Of a stretch of 39,854 bases of DNA, positions 24,727 to 32,707 are shown one piece after another. The position numbers were made by a program, and so were the translations under genes. Source of the stretch: Opitutales bacterium (GTDB lineage: Bacteria; Verrucomicrobiota; Verrucomicrobiia; Opitutales; Intestinicryptomonadaceae); assembly GCA_017526045.1 (NCBI GenBank), contig JAFXRX010000269.1, positions 1-39,854 on the forward strand. Reading direction: 5' to 3'. Positions within the stretch are counted from its first letter, which is position 1; each line of letters starts with the position of its first letter. A model generated the notes under the pieces. That model was not told where the DNA came from. It saw only the letters and a program-made list of their open reading frames with translations, and made no database searches.

Positions 24727-25326
24727 TTGCTCGAACGCATAACAGGCATAGTTCTCGACAAAGCTTTGCGCGGCGAAAGCGGCGTTTTGTTCGCGGTGTT
24801 TTCCGCCGAGCTCGGGCTTTGCAGGCTGTACAAAAGGGTCTCGCAAAAGAAAACCGTCCAGCTGCCCGACTTCTTCGACGCGATAAGCGCGGAGGCGGAA
24901 AAGTCGAAGACAGGCGGCATGTATTTTTTGAGGGACTTTGAAAATATCGCCTCGCATCCGCGGATTGCCGAGGACTACGGCGCGTTTTCCGACGCTTCGG
25001 AAATCGCGAAATGCGCGCTGAAAAACGCGGCGTATTTGGAGAGGTTTGCTGAAATGCACGCGCTGCTGCAGGCGGCGTTTGCCGCGATAAATTCCGGCGC
25101 AAATTCCGCGTGCGTGCGCGTAAAATTTATGTACGTTTTCGCGCGCGGCGAGGGCTATCCGATAAAGGAGGATTTTGCCGCCAGCCTGAACGCGCAGGAG
25201 TTTTCCTTGCTCAAAAAAATTCTGAACACCCCCGCTGCGGAATTGGGCGCGGAAGTAGAGGGCGCGCGGGAATTGCTCGAAAAAATGATGTCGTGGATTG
25301 CGGCGAACACCGACATTGCCGGATAA
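24727..25326 (+). CDS. recO: RecO-like DNA repair protein, short form
   Basis: RecO helps load RecA on SSB-coated gaps. The 199-aa product has an N-terminal OB-fold pattern (MLERITGIVLDKALRGESGVLFAVFSAELGLCRLYKRVSQKK) and the RecO-type helical region (YFLRDFENIASHPRIAEDYGAFSDASEIAKCALKNAAYLERFAEM in part). The C-terminal four-Cys zinc finger of many RecO proteins is missing and the protein is shorter than the usual 230-250 aa. The start is TTG 24727, 1 bp after ybeY; position after ybeY supports the call. It is convergent with the alr-like gene with only 3 bp between their stop codons and no room for a terminator. Confidence 0.68.
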   Translation: MLERITGIVLDKALRGESGVLFAVFSAELGLCRLYKRVSQKKTVQLPDFFDAISAEAEKSKTGGMYFLRDFENIASHPRIAEDYGAFSDASEIAKCALKNAAYLERFAEMHALLQAAFAAINSGANSACVRVKFMYVFARGEGYPIKEDFAASLNAQEFSLLKKILNTPAAELGAEVEGARELLEKMMSWIAANTDIAG

Positions 25327-25329
25327 AAT

Positions 25330-26472
25330 CTACTTGATTGTGCCCGCCGAGTAGAAGCGCACGACGCGCTGCGTTATCGCGGTCAAGGCCTCCGCGGGCG
25401 TTATGTTTATCGTCTTGCAGTAGTCCTCGATTGTCAGCGCGTGCGAGGGCGACGAGCCTATGATTACCACTTCGTCGGAAAGCCCGATGTTTGGCAGCTT
25501 CGAGGCGTTTATCGCCGCCTGGTCCATCGAAACAATTCCCACTATCGGCAGGAGAGTGTCGCGGACAATCACGTTTGCCTTTCCGCCCAGGCTGCGGGCG
25601 AGCCCGTCGCCGTATCCCGCCGAAATGAGCGCGATTTTCGAGTTCTCTTCGAGGCGGTAGGTGTGCGAATAGCCGATGTACGCGCCTTTGGGAAGGTCTT
25701 TTATATGCGCGATTGCAGCCTTGAAAGAAAGCACTTGCTCCGGTCTGAACTCCGCTAGCATCGAATTTTTTTCGGGGCGGATGCCGAACAAAACAAGCCC
25801 CGCGCGCAGGCTCGAGCCGAATTCCGGCGGCAGAGTTTGCGGGTCGAAAATGTCGCTGTGGTGGACGTAGATTTTTTTGCCCGCCGCCTTGATTTTTTGC
25901 GCGGCCTTTTCCAGGAAGCCCGCGTCGGGAGTTTCGGGAATTTCGGGCGCGCCCGTGCCCGTGCCCGCGACGCAGAACGCCTCCAAATTCAGGCTTTCGC
26001 ACGAAAGGGCGAAGTCCAGAATTTTTTCCGCCTCCGTCGCGCCGGGAATTGAAATGCCCGATTTTTCGCAGGGGAGTTTTATGTGAACGGGCGCCGCCAC
26101 GCCAAGCTCTTTTGCCGCGCATGCAAAGCGTTTTGCCTCTTCGAGGCTTGCGATTGTGGGGGTGATGCCGTTTGAAATGAACTGCCGCTCTTCGCCCGGG
26201 ATTGTCGCGCTCAAAACGATTACCGGCCAGCCCGCGCCGACGCTGCGCACCCTTAGAGCCTCCGCCAAATTCGTGACGGCGAAGGCGTCCGCGCCGCTGA
26301 GCATCAGGCGCGCAACCGCCGCTTCGAGCCCTATGCCGAACGCGTCGGCGGCAACGAGGGCGATGTAGCTGCGCGAGGAGGGCAGGAAGCTTTTTATTCT
26401 GCCGAGGTTGCGCTCGAGCGCGTAGAGGTCGATTTGCACCGACGCCCTCAACTGTGTGCTGCTGAATTCCAT
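25330..26472 (-). CDS. alanine racemase homologue lacking the PLP lysine
   Basis: The 380-aa product has the two-domain fold-type III layout of alanine racemase. It keeps the catalytic-Tyr block YIGYSHTYR, the block ALISAGYGDGLARSLGG and the IVGIVSMDQ block. But the PLP-binding motif, normally VKAxAYGHG, reads VAADAFGIG: the Schiff-base Lys is Ala41 (codon GCC, so not a single-base error). The usual substrate/PLP Arg segment (DTGMxRxG) is also altered, to PCEKSGI. It is therefore probably not a standard racemase; it could be a pseudoenzyme, a PLP-free binding protein, or have a different reaction. ATG 26472 overlaps the end of tsaB by 25 nt; an open frame extends to 26529. The reading frame is intact and codon use normal, so it is maintained. 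Confidence 0.85.
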   Translation of the reverse strand: MEFSSTQLRASVQIDLYALERNLGRIKSFLPSSRSYIALVAADAFGIGLEAAVARLMLSGADAFAVTNLAEALRVRSVGAGWPVIVLSATIPGEERQFISNGITPTIASLEEAKRFACAAKELGVAAPVHIKLPCEKSGISIPGATEAEKILDFALSCESLNLEAFCVAGTGTGAPEIPETPDAGFLEKAAQKIKAAGKKIYVHHSDIFDPQTLPPEFGSSLRAGLVLFGIRPEKNSMLAEFRPEQVLSFKAAIAHIKDLPKGAYIGYSHTYRLEENSKIALISAGYGDGLARSLGGKANVIVRDTLLPIVGIVSMDQAAINASKLPNIGLSDEVVIIGSSPSHALTIEDYCKTINITPAEALTAITQRVVRFYSAGTIK

Positions 26473-27122
26473 TTTGCGTATTCGCGCTTGGCTAGCGTCG
26501 CGGCCTCCGGAATTTCCGAGGCTGCGCAAACCTGCGCATGCTGCGGGTTTAAGGTTAAAAATTGCGCGATTTGCCCCGCGTCAAAGCTAAGCTGCGGCAA
26601 ATTCTCAAAATTTTTGTCGGGCAATTTGCGCTGGCTGACAAAGAAAATCGGCAAGGTTATCGCGGGGATTTCCGAAGTCGGAATTTCTTTTGCGGAAAAT
26701 TCGCCGCCGTTTGCAAAGCAGGCGTTTGCAAAATTTTTGCGCGATGGGCAGATGATGGCGAAGTCTTTTTCGCCCCTTTTTAAAAGCATTTGCGCGTAAA
26801 CTTCGAGCAAGTCCCAGACGAAAATTTGAAGTTTTGGATTTGCCGCGCGGAACGTCGCAAGCGCGGCGGAGACTGCGCGTATGCCCAAAATCGAGCCCAC
26901 TCCGCGGCAGAAACCAGCGGCGTCGAGATTTTCCGCGCCAAGATTTGCCTCTTGCAGAGCCTTGTTTATCAGAAAAAAGACGTTTTCGAGCGCGCCGCCC
27001 TGCGCGGAAAGCAAAACTTTTTGCTTTGCCTCTTGCATTATGCACACCGAGATTGTGTCGGCTGTCGTGTCGGCAAACAGGACGTTTTTGCGGGCGAAGA
27101 AATCTGCGGCGGCTTTTTCCAT
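26448..27122 (-). CDS. tsaB: TsaB-like tRNA t6A biosynthesis protein
   Basis: TsaB is the inactive-kinase-fold partner of TsaD in forming threonylcarbamoyladenosine at position 37 of ANN-decoding tRNAs. The 224-aa product has an N-terminal VLFADTTADTISVCI strand pair (family xLAIDTSTxxxSVAL), and CRGVGSILGIRAVSAALAT matches the family GPGSFTGLRIGxxxAxG block. The match is recognisable but divergent (GVGS for GPGS). A short extension (MEKAAADFFARK) precedes the first strand. ATG 27122 is preferred; a TTG at 27140 is also in frame. Its 3' end overlaps the alr-like gene, so the two are co-transcribed. Confidence 0.75.
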   Translation of the reverse strand: MEKAAADFFARKNVLFADTTADTISVCIMQEAKQKVLLSAQGGALENVFFLINKALQEANLGAENLDAAGFCRGVGSILGIRAVSAALATFRAANPKLQIFVWDLLEVYAQMLLKRGEKDFAIICPSRKNFANACFANGGEFSAKEIPTSEIPAITLPIFFVSQRKLPDKNFENLPQLSFDAGQIAQFLTLNPQHAQVCAASEIPEAATLAKREYAKWNSAAHS

Positions 27123-27236
27123 AAAAAATATTTCAAACAATGTAGCACTAAATTTTTTGTTTTTCTATTCTTTTTTTTACATGGCGGAATGCGGGCGCGC
27201 TTTTCGGGCTGGTTTTGAAATATAAAAAAAAGATGC

Positions 27237-27269
27237 TTGACATTTCAAAAAGCAGGATTATTGTATAAG
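27237..27269 (+). promoter_or_regulatory. promoter of the PEP-CTERM gene
   Basis: Consensus TTGACA at 27237-27242. The -10 is either TTGTAT (27261-27266, 18-bp spacer) or TATAAG (27264-27269, 21-bp spacer). The ATG at 27275 lies 5-8 nt after the -10, with no Shine-Dalgarno. Confidence 0.5.
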
Positions 27270-27274
27270 TTGCT

Positions 27275-28309
27275 ATGAAAAAAATACTTACATTATCAAC
27301 TTTATTCGCCGCGGCGATTTCTTTCGGCGCGGAGACTGTTTGGTATTCAAACAATACTTCTTCCGCCGCAATCGAAGGCGCGTATTGGGGCGATTCCGCA
27401 AACTGGAACAATCCCGTCGAAGAGGGAGTGGGACCTACAAACACAACAGACATAAATGCGGCTGTAAATCTTTACAACAACATTTATATTGACACTGAGG
27501 TTAACATAAACGCGGTTTTTTTCAAGCCTTCAACCACGGCGCCCGATGGCGCGACTCTCGTTGTCAAGGACGGCGGCACGCTTAACGCCACTGGCTTTAC
27601 GCACGACAATGCAGGCGCGGATGCGGGCGTTTTGATTGAAAGCGGCGGCAGCGTCAATTTGACGCAAAACGCGTCTTTGCCGGTTAATTTCTCCTTCGCG
27701 GGCGGAACATTGAGCGGCAACAACATAGACGTCGCCGGCACCAGCCGGCCGGGCAATTTTGTTTTCGGGGCGGAAGACGAATCGGGAAATTTTCGCGCGG
27801 CTGTCGCCCATTCGTTTGCGGTCGTCAATAAAATAAAAATATATTCTCTTGCCGACCCCCGGACAACGTTTAGGTTCAACCTTGACACGCCAAACTTGCT
27901 AATAGGCGGCTCTGCGAGCAATTTGAAGGACAATGCGTTTATCTACTCGGGAAACGAAATAGAAATTGCGGCGAATTTTTCGTCTCTAATAGATTTTTCC
28001 CGCATTGATTTTTCCGCGCTGAGCGGCGAATATTTTGTCTCGTTTATGGCGATGGAAAGGAATTACCACGAGGACAAAACCATAGACTTTTCCTACCTCG
28101 ACGACTTTAACGGCGGCGTTGAAACGGCTATTGAATACGGGCAGGAATACAACTATGGCGACAATGTCTCGTTTGTCGTCTCTTACGACAACGCGAACAA
28201 AATCTACTCCATGGTTATGAACGTCGCTGCCATTCCGGAACCGAGCACATACGCGGCGTTGTTCGGGGCTATTGCTCTTGCGTTTGTGGCATCCCGCCGC
28301 CGCAAGTAA
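27275..28309 (+). CDS. PEP-CTERM sorted secreted protein
   Basis: A 344-aa exported protein with a Sec signal peptide (about residues 1-19). Its body is rich in Asn, Gly, Ser and Thr, with a repetitive beta character (GATLVVKDGGTLNATGF, GVLIESGGSVNL). It ends in a PEP-CTERM signal: IPEPSTYAAL, a hydrophobic segment and RRRK at the extreme C-terminus. Such signals are recognised by an exosortase that cleaves and anchors or exports the protein; no exosortase gene is in view. The NNTSSAAIEGAYWGDSANWNNP segment resembles the autotransporter-like repeats of verrucomicrobial PEP-CTERM proteins. Function unknown, probably cell surface or matrix. Codon use is less GC-biased than in the housekeeping genes. 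Confidence 0.85.
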   Translation: MKKILTLSTLFAAAISFGAETVWYSNNTSSAAIEGAYWGDSANWNNPVEEGVGPTNTTDINAAVNLYNNIYIDTEVNINAVFFKPSTTAPDGATLVVKDGGTLNATGFTHDNAGADAGVLIESGGSVNLTQNASLPVNFSFAGGTLSGNNIDVAGTSRPGNFVFGAEDESGNFRAAVAHSFAVVNKIKIYSLADPRTTFRFNLDTPNLLIGGSASNLKDNAFIYSGNEIEIAANFSSLIDFSRIDFSALSGEYFVSFMAMERNYHEDKTIDFSYLDDFNGGVETAIEYGQEYNYGDNVSFVVSYDNANKIYSMVMNVAAIPEPSTYAALFGAIALAFVASRRRK

Positions 28310-28323
28310 GATTTGGGCGATAC

Positions 28324-28357
28324 AAAAAAGGAAAGGCAAACGCCTTTCCTTTTTTTT
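28324..28357. terminator. strong terminator between PEP-CTERM gene and convergent secreted-protein gene
   Basis: A perfect 14-bp stem (28324-28337 with 28342-28355, core GGAAAGGC/GCCTTTCC), loop AAAC, T-run 28350-28357 on the plus strand; the left-arm A-run makes it usable from the minus strand too. Confidence 0.95.
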
Positions 28358-28383
28358 GCAATGAAGATTTCCAAAAGCTTTTG

Positions 28384-29085
28384 TCAAAGCCTCAGTTCGT
28401 GGCAGTCGCTTACGACTTTCTTTAATTCCGCCTCCGTAAACCAGTGGGGCTTTCCGTCCAGAAGAATGGCGAATTCGGACGTGATTTTATTGTAGCCGAC
28501 CAAAAGCCCGAATGTTATGTAATTTTTGCTCGCGCTCAACGTTTTAAGCTGCGTCTTTGCAAGGCTCTTTTTCCATTCCTTGATGTCCTCGTTCTGCTTG
28601 CGCAGCTCCGAGCGCGCGAGAATTTTGCCGAAGTCCGAAGACTCGTGCAGCGATATGAAAAGCGGCAGCCCCTGGTCGATTTTAAGCCTTGCGTTGTTTG
28701 CGCTAAACTTGATTTTTTTAAGCTGCATATTGTTTGTGGCAAGGTATTTGTCGGCGGCGTTTAAAATGTCGGCGACGTAGCGCGTCTCTTTGCCGCCCGT
28801 TTCCTTGACCATGATTTTGTTGAACTTGTCAAAGTCCATTTTCGGGTCGACGTAAAGCAGCAGCATCAAAAGCGGCGAGGGAATGTCTTTTGCCGATTCG
28901 ACGGCGGCTTTTGCGGCTCTTAGTTTTATCTCGATAAAAAAGTCGCCGTTGTCGGACTTTGTTATGCCTTCTGAAAGCCTGCTTTTAATGTCGGCGTTCG
29001 ACGTCTTGCTGCGCTGGGCGTAGGCGCAGGGCAGGGCGAGGCACAGTGCAAGCGCGATTGCGCAAATGTTTTTTATAAGTTTCAT
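28384..29085 (-). CDS. secreted protein of unknown function
   Basis: A 233-aa protein with a clear Sec signal peptide (MKLIKNICAIALALCLALPCAYA, cleavage after AYA at 23), so periplasmic or outer-surface. Two segments, LKIDQGLPLFISLHESSDF and ITFGLLVGYNKITSEFAILLDGKPHWFTEAELKK, have the spacing of the later parts of C39/papain-like peptidase domains (IxxGxPLxxSL, GYN, W-xxEL). The catalytic Cys is absent and the expected catalytic His is not in place, so if related it is inactive. I give no function. A TATAAC lies 12 nt before the ATG; no Shine-Dalgarno. The upstream gap contains the dyad GTTTTAC-AA-GTAAAAC at 29167-29182. Confidence 0.7.
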   Translation of the reverse strand: MKLIKNICAIALALCLALPCAYAQRSKTSNADIKSRLSEGITKSDNGDFFIEIKLRAAKAAVESAKDIPSPLLMLLLYVDPKMDFDKFNKIMVKETGGKETRYVADILNAADKYLATNNMQLKKIKFSANNARLKIDQGLPLFISLHESSDFGKILARSELRKQNEDIKEWKKSLAKTQLKTLSASKNYITFGLLVGYNKITSEFAILLDGKPHWFTEAELKKVVSDCHELRL

Positions 29086-29192
29086 GGCTTTTGCGGTGTT
29101 ATAATTTTATATAAAGAAATATCCTCTATCCGCCTTTCCTTGTAAAGCCAAAAATCAACTTTTTTTGTTTTACAAGTAAAACGAATTGCGGG

Positions 29193-31499
29193 CTACTTTT
29201 TTACGCACATGAGTTCGAAGCGGATTTTGCCGCCGCGCTCCGTCTTTTCGATGCCGTGGATTTCGCTTGCGTATCCGCAGAATTTGTTTTCGAACGCCTC
29301 GCGCGCCTTGAGGTATTCGAAAACCGCACGCGATTTTTTGTTCACTATTTCCCCTCCCATGAGCATCGGAATGCCCGGCGGGTAGGGGACTATCATTACG
29401 GCGGGTATGCGCCCAAACAGGTCTTTTAATTCGACAAACTCGACGTTTTTGCCGACGAGATTTCTGTACGCCTCGGAGGGCTTCATGGCCTGGTCGGGCA
29501 TGGCGTCGAAAGATTCGTGCATAAGCCGCAGAATTTCGCGCTCCTTTATGAATTCGTGGATTTGTTGGCAGTGGTCGCGTAGCCCGACGCCCATGTATTT
29601 CGGGTATTTTTGGGTGAAGTGCGGCATGGCCTCCTCCATCGGCGCGTTGGTGTCGTACAAATTTTTGAAGTGCAAAAGCGCCGAGAGCAGCGTCTCCTGC
29701 TTTGCGCGGTTTGTGCCAAGCGAATTTAAAAGCAGGAACGAATAGTAGTCGGTCTTTTCGCAGACAATCCCCTCGCCCTGCAAATAGTTTGTTACAACCT
29801 CGGCGGGAATGCCGGTTTCCGCCATCGAGCCGTCGGGGTTTATCCCGGGCGTTATGAACGTAAGCTTTATCGGGTCGAGCATCGCGTAGTTTTCCTCGAT
29901 GCCGTCGAAGCCGTGCCAGTCGTCCGAAGAATTTAAAATCCACGCGCTTTGGGTCGAGGCAAGGTAGGCAGTCGGCGCGTCTTCGAAGTCCATGATTTCG
30001 CCGCCGACTTTTACCTTGCGCGGCTGCCAGATTTCAAAGAACCAGTCGTTGGGGTTGCGCGCTTTGAGCTCGCGCGAAATTTTCGCGGCGGTTTTTCTAA
30101 GCCCCACCGCCATCATGATTACGTCTTTCCACATGCTTTCGCCGCTGTCTTCCATCATTCTTGTTGCGACGTCGAGCGAGGCTATCATGTTGTACTGCGG
30201 AGATGTCGAGGCGTGCATCATGTAGGCTTCGTTGAGCTCGTGGGGGCAGACTTTTTTTGAGCCGCCGTTTTTGACGTGCAGCATCGACGCCTGCGAGAAC
30301 GCCGTAAGCAGCTTGTGGGTCGACTGCGCCACGTATATCGGCGGGGTCTTTTCCGACTCGCCCTCGTCGGCGGACATTCCGAAAAATCCGTCGTAAATCG
30401 GGTAGAATTTTGCGTAGGCGTACCAGGCTTCGTCGAAGTGTATGTTTTCGGCGACTTCTTCGAGCGCGCGCTTTAAAATTTTTACGTTGTAGCAGACCCC
30501 GTCGTAGGTCGAGTTTGTAAGGGCCGCGATTTTGAGCTTTTTGTCGCGGGGCAATTCGGGGATTATTTCGCGCTTTTTTATCTTTTGGCGTATTGCCTTT
30601 TCAGTCAGCTCCGAAAGGCGCACGGGCCCCATAATCCCCCAGCGGTTGCGCCGCGGCTTCATGTAAATCGGGAAAGTGTCGGTGTTTACAATCGAGTAGT
30701 TGAGCGACTTGTGGCAGTTGCGGTCGACAAAGACAATGTCGTCTGGCAGCGCGACGCTGCGCCAGATTATCTGGTTTACGTTGGAGGTGCCGTTTAGCAC
30801 GTAATAGGTCAAGTCCGCCCCAAAAACCCGCGCGGAATTTTTTTCGGCGTCTCCAATCACGCCGCTATGCTCGAGCAGCGAGCCGAGCTCCGGCGCGGAA
30901 ATCGAAAGGTCGCTCCTGAAAATATTTTCGCCGAAAAATTTGAAGAGAGCAACGCCCGAGGGGTTGCGCAAAAAGCCCGTGCCGCCCATGTGCCCGGGCG
31001 TGTGCCACGCGTATTTGTACTCTTCGGAATAGTCGATGAGCTTGCCGAAAAACGGAGGGTAGAGCCCCTTGACGTACTTTATCAGATGCCTTTCAATTCT
31101 GCCCGCCAAAAATTCGATTGTGTCGGAAGTTTTCCAGAGGCAGCCCGTCAGCTGGTTTATGACTTCCAGCGGGATGTCGCTTGCCTCGAGCCAGTCGGTC
31201 AGCAAAAACACGGGTATTTTGAGGTTGCGCTTGCGTATCGCGCTCAGAACCGAGGCGGGGCTGTGCTTGGCGTCGGGGTTGGTGCGGTTTATGTCCCAGT
31301 CGATGACGACCGCGCCGAAGTCGGTGCGCCGCAGCAAAAGCTCTATGGCGTCTTCATACGAAAGGCAGGGGACGATTTTGCATTCGTGCTCCTCCTCGAG
31401 CTCGTGGGTTAATTCGCGCAGGCGGAAGCTCTCGTCGTTGCGGGTGTCGAATTGGTTTGATACTATTAGAATCGGCCAGGATTCTTTTACGATTTTCAT
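29193..31499 (-). CDS. adiA: AdiA-type Orn/Lys/Arg decarboxylase, probably arginine
   Basis: Large fold-type I PLP decarboxylase of 768 aa, the class that consumes protons by decarboxylating arginine, lysine or ornithine in acid resistance and polyamine formation. An N-terminal wing (flavodoxin-like) domain covers about residues 1-130. The active site has HFDEAWYAYAKFYPIY, and the Schiff-base Lys is in STHKLLTAFSQASMLHV. The C-terminal part has MLDPIKLTFITPGINPDG, IVPYPPGIPMLMGGE and ends with FELMCVKK. These segments are closest, from memory, to E. coli AdiA (YMMHATTSP, WHGF, VMCVK), so arginine is the likely substrate. No arginine-agmatine antiporter gene is within view. Divergent from the biotin operon. 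Confidence 0.85.
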   Translation of the reverse strand: MKIVKESWPILIVSNQFDTRNDESFRLRELTHELEEEHECKIVPCLSYEDAIELLLRRTDFGAVVIDWDINRTNPDAKHSPASVLSAIRKRNLKIPVFLLTDWLEASDIPLEVINQLTGCLWKTSDTIEFLAGRIERHLIKYVKGLYPPFFGKLIDYSEEYKYAWHTPGHMGGTGFLRNPSGVALFKFFGENIFRSDLSISAPELGSLLEHSGVIGDAEKNSARVFGADLTYYVLNGTSNVNQIIWRSVALPDDIVFVDRNCHKSLNYSIVNTDTFPIYMKPRRNRWGIMGPVRLSELTEKAIRQKIKKREIIPELPRDKKLKIAALTNSTYDGVCYNVKILKRALEEVAENIHFDEAWYAYAKFYPIYDGFFGMSADEGESEKTPPIYVAQSTHKLLTAFSQASMLHVKNGGSKKVCPHELNEAYMMHASTSPQYNMIASLDVATRMMEDSGESMWKDVIMMAVGLRKTAAKISRELKARNPNDWFFEIWQPRKVKVGGEIMDFEDAPTAYLASTQSAWILNSSDDWHGFDGIEENYAMLDPIKLTFITPGINPDGSMAETGIPAEVVTNYLQGEGIVCEKTDYYSFLLLNSLGTNRAKQETLLSALLHFKNLYDTNAPMEEAMPHFTQKYPKYMGVGLRDHCQQIHEFIKEREILRLMHESFDAMPDQAMKPSEAYRNLVGKNVEFVELKDLFGRIPAVMIVPYPPGIPMLMGGEIVNKKSRAVFEYLKAREAFENKFCGYASEIHGIEKTERGGKIRFELMCVKK

Positions 31500-31741
31500 C
31501 TTGTATTGTTTTAAAAAAATTGCGTTTTGCGTTTTGCGTCGGCGCGAAGCTTTTGCATGAATTAAAAACCATCGACATCTTTTTTGTATCGCGCCTTAAA
31601 TTGTTTTATGAGATTGCGGCTTTTGTAAAATTTATCAAGCAAAATAGAAATTTTTTTTGGGGCTTTTGCCCGGGGCGGCGCAAGCTTTTTTGCTTGTAAA
31701 ATGCCGCCCTTTATATTGCTATGTTTTGGCGTATTTTTAAT
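31500..31741. other. divergent adiA-bioB intergenic region
   Basis: 242 bp without a gene, AT-rich over 31500-31658, then a GC-rich structured segment. It holds a small hairpin GGGC-TTTT-GCCC (31660-31671) and the large dyad that overlaps the bioB promoter. No Shine-Dalgarno for either flanking gene. Confidence 0.6.
31673..31717 (+). promoter_or_regulatory. biotin operon promoter with overlapping dyad
   Basis: TTGCTT (31690-31695) and TATATT (31712-31717), 16-bp spacer. The -35 is embedded in a two-step dyad: outer GGGCGGC (31673-31679) with GCCGCCC (31703-31709), inner CAAGC (31681-31685) with GCTTG (31692-31696). It resembles neither a BirA nor a BioR operator as I know them; control by an unidentified repressor or an RNA hairpin is possible. 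Confidence 0.45.
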
Positions 31742-32707
31742 ATGGATTTGGCAGCGGACATAATAAGCGGGCTCAGGCTCGATTTAGGCGGGGCTTTGGA
31801 TTTTGCAAGCCGCGCGGATACCGCCGAGCTTTGCCGCGCCGCCGACGCCGTGCGCGGGCATTTTTTCGGCAACAAAATCGAGACTTGCTCGATTGTAAAC
31901 GCGCGCTCGGGCAGATGCCCCGAAAACTGCAAGTGGTGCGCCCAGTCCGCGCACAGCAAAACCTCCGCGGAAGTCTATCCGCTGATGTCTTCGGGCGCGC
32001 TTTTGGCTGCGGCGAAGGCTTCGGACGAGGCGAAAATCGAGAGGTTTAGCATTGTTACTTCTGGCAGAACGCTTACGGACGCCGACGTCGAGGCGGTCGC
32101 ATGCGCCTTCAAAAAAATGCGCGCGCAAACGGGCTTGAAGCTTTGCGGCTCTTTGGGGCTTCTTACAAAGCCGCAGCTTCAAAAGCTGTTTGAGGCGGGC
32201 ATGACGCGCTACCACTGCAACCTCGAAACCGCGCCTTCGTTTTTCCCCAAGCTTTGCTCGACACACACAATTCAAGACAAAATCCGCACCATAAATTGGG
32301 CGAGGGAAGTCGGGCTTCAAATTTGCTCGGGCGGGATTATCGGCATGGGCGAGACTTTCGAGCAGCGCGTCGAGCTTGCAATCGCCCTGCGCGAAGTCGG
32401 TTCGATGTCTATTCCCGTAAATATTTTAAACCCGATAAAGGGCACGCCGCTCGAAAATTCAAAAAGGCTTTCAAACGACGAAATTTTGCGGGCGTTTGCG
32501 ATGTTCAGACTTATAAATCCGGCAGCGCACATACGCTTTGCGGGCGGCAGAATTTTGGTGGGGGACTTGCAAAAGTCGCTTCTAAAAAGCGGCGTAAGCG
32601 CGGCGATTGTCGGCGATATGCTTACGACTGTCGGCGCGAAAGTCTCCGACGACTTCGCGATGTTTGGGGAACTCGGCTATGACTTTGAACGAACTTCTCA
32701 AATTTGA
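31742..32707 (+). CDS. bioB: biotin synthase
   Basis: Radical SAM enzyme that inserts sulfur into dethiobiotin. The CxxxCxxC cluster motif is Cys59, Cys63 and Cys66 (GRCPENCKWCAQSAH). The blocks YHCNLETAPSFF, CSGGIIGMGET, NPIKGTPLE and IRFAGGR (with the Arg ligand of the [2Fe-2S] cluster) are present. About 321 aa. ATG 31742 is chosen because an alternative ATG at 31721 would fall only 4 nt after the -10. No Shine-Dalgarno. The end overlaps bioA by 29 nt. First gene of the operon bioB-bioA-bioF-bioGC-bioD. Confidence 0.97.
   Translation: MDLAADIISGLRLDLGGALDFASRADTAELCRAADAVRGHFFGNKIETCSIVNARSGRCPENCKWCAQSAHSKTSAEVYPLMSSGALLAAAKASDEAKIERFSIVTSGRTLTDADVEAVACAFKKMRAQTGLKLCGSLGLLTKPQLQKLFEAGMTRYHCNLETAPSFFPKLCSTHTIQDKIRTINWAREVGLQICSGGIIGMGETFEQRVELAIALREVGSMSIPVNILNPIKGTPLENSKRLSNDEILRAFAMFRLINPAAHIRFAGGRILVGDLQKSLLKSGVSAAIVGDMLTTVGAKVSDDFAMFGELGYDFERTSQI

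Noticed and set aside
29167..29182. Dyad GTTTTAC-AA-GTAAAAC between adiA and the secreted-protein gene as a terminator
   Set aside because: The T-run lies on the wrong side for either strand's upstream gene and the 2-nt spacer cannot form a hairpin loop; at most a protein binding site.
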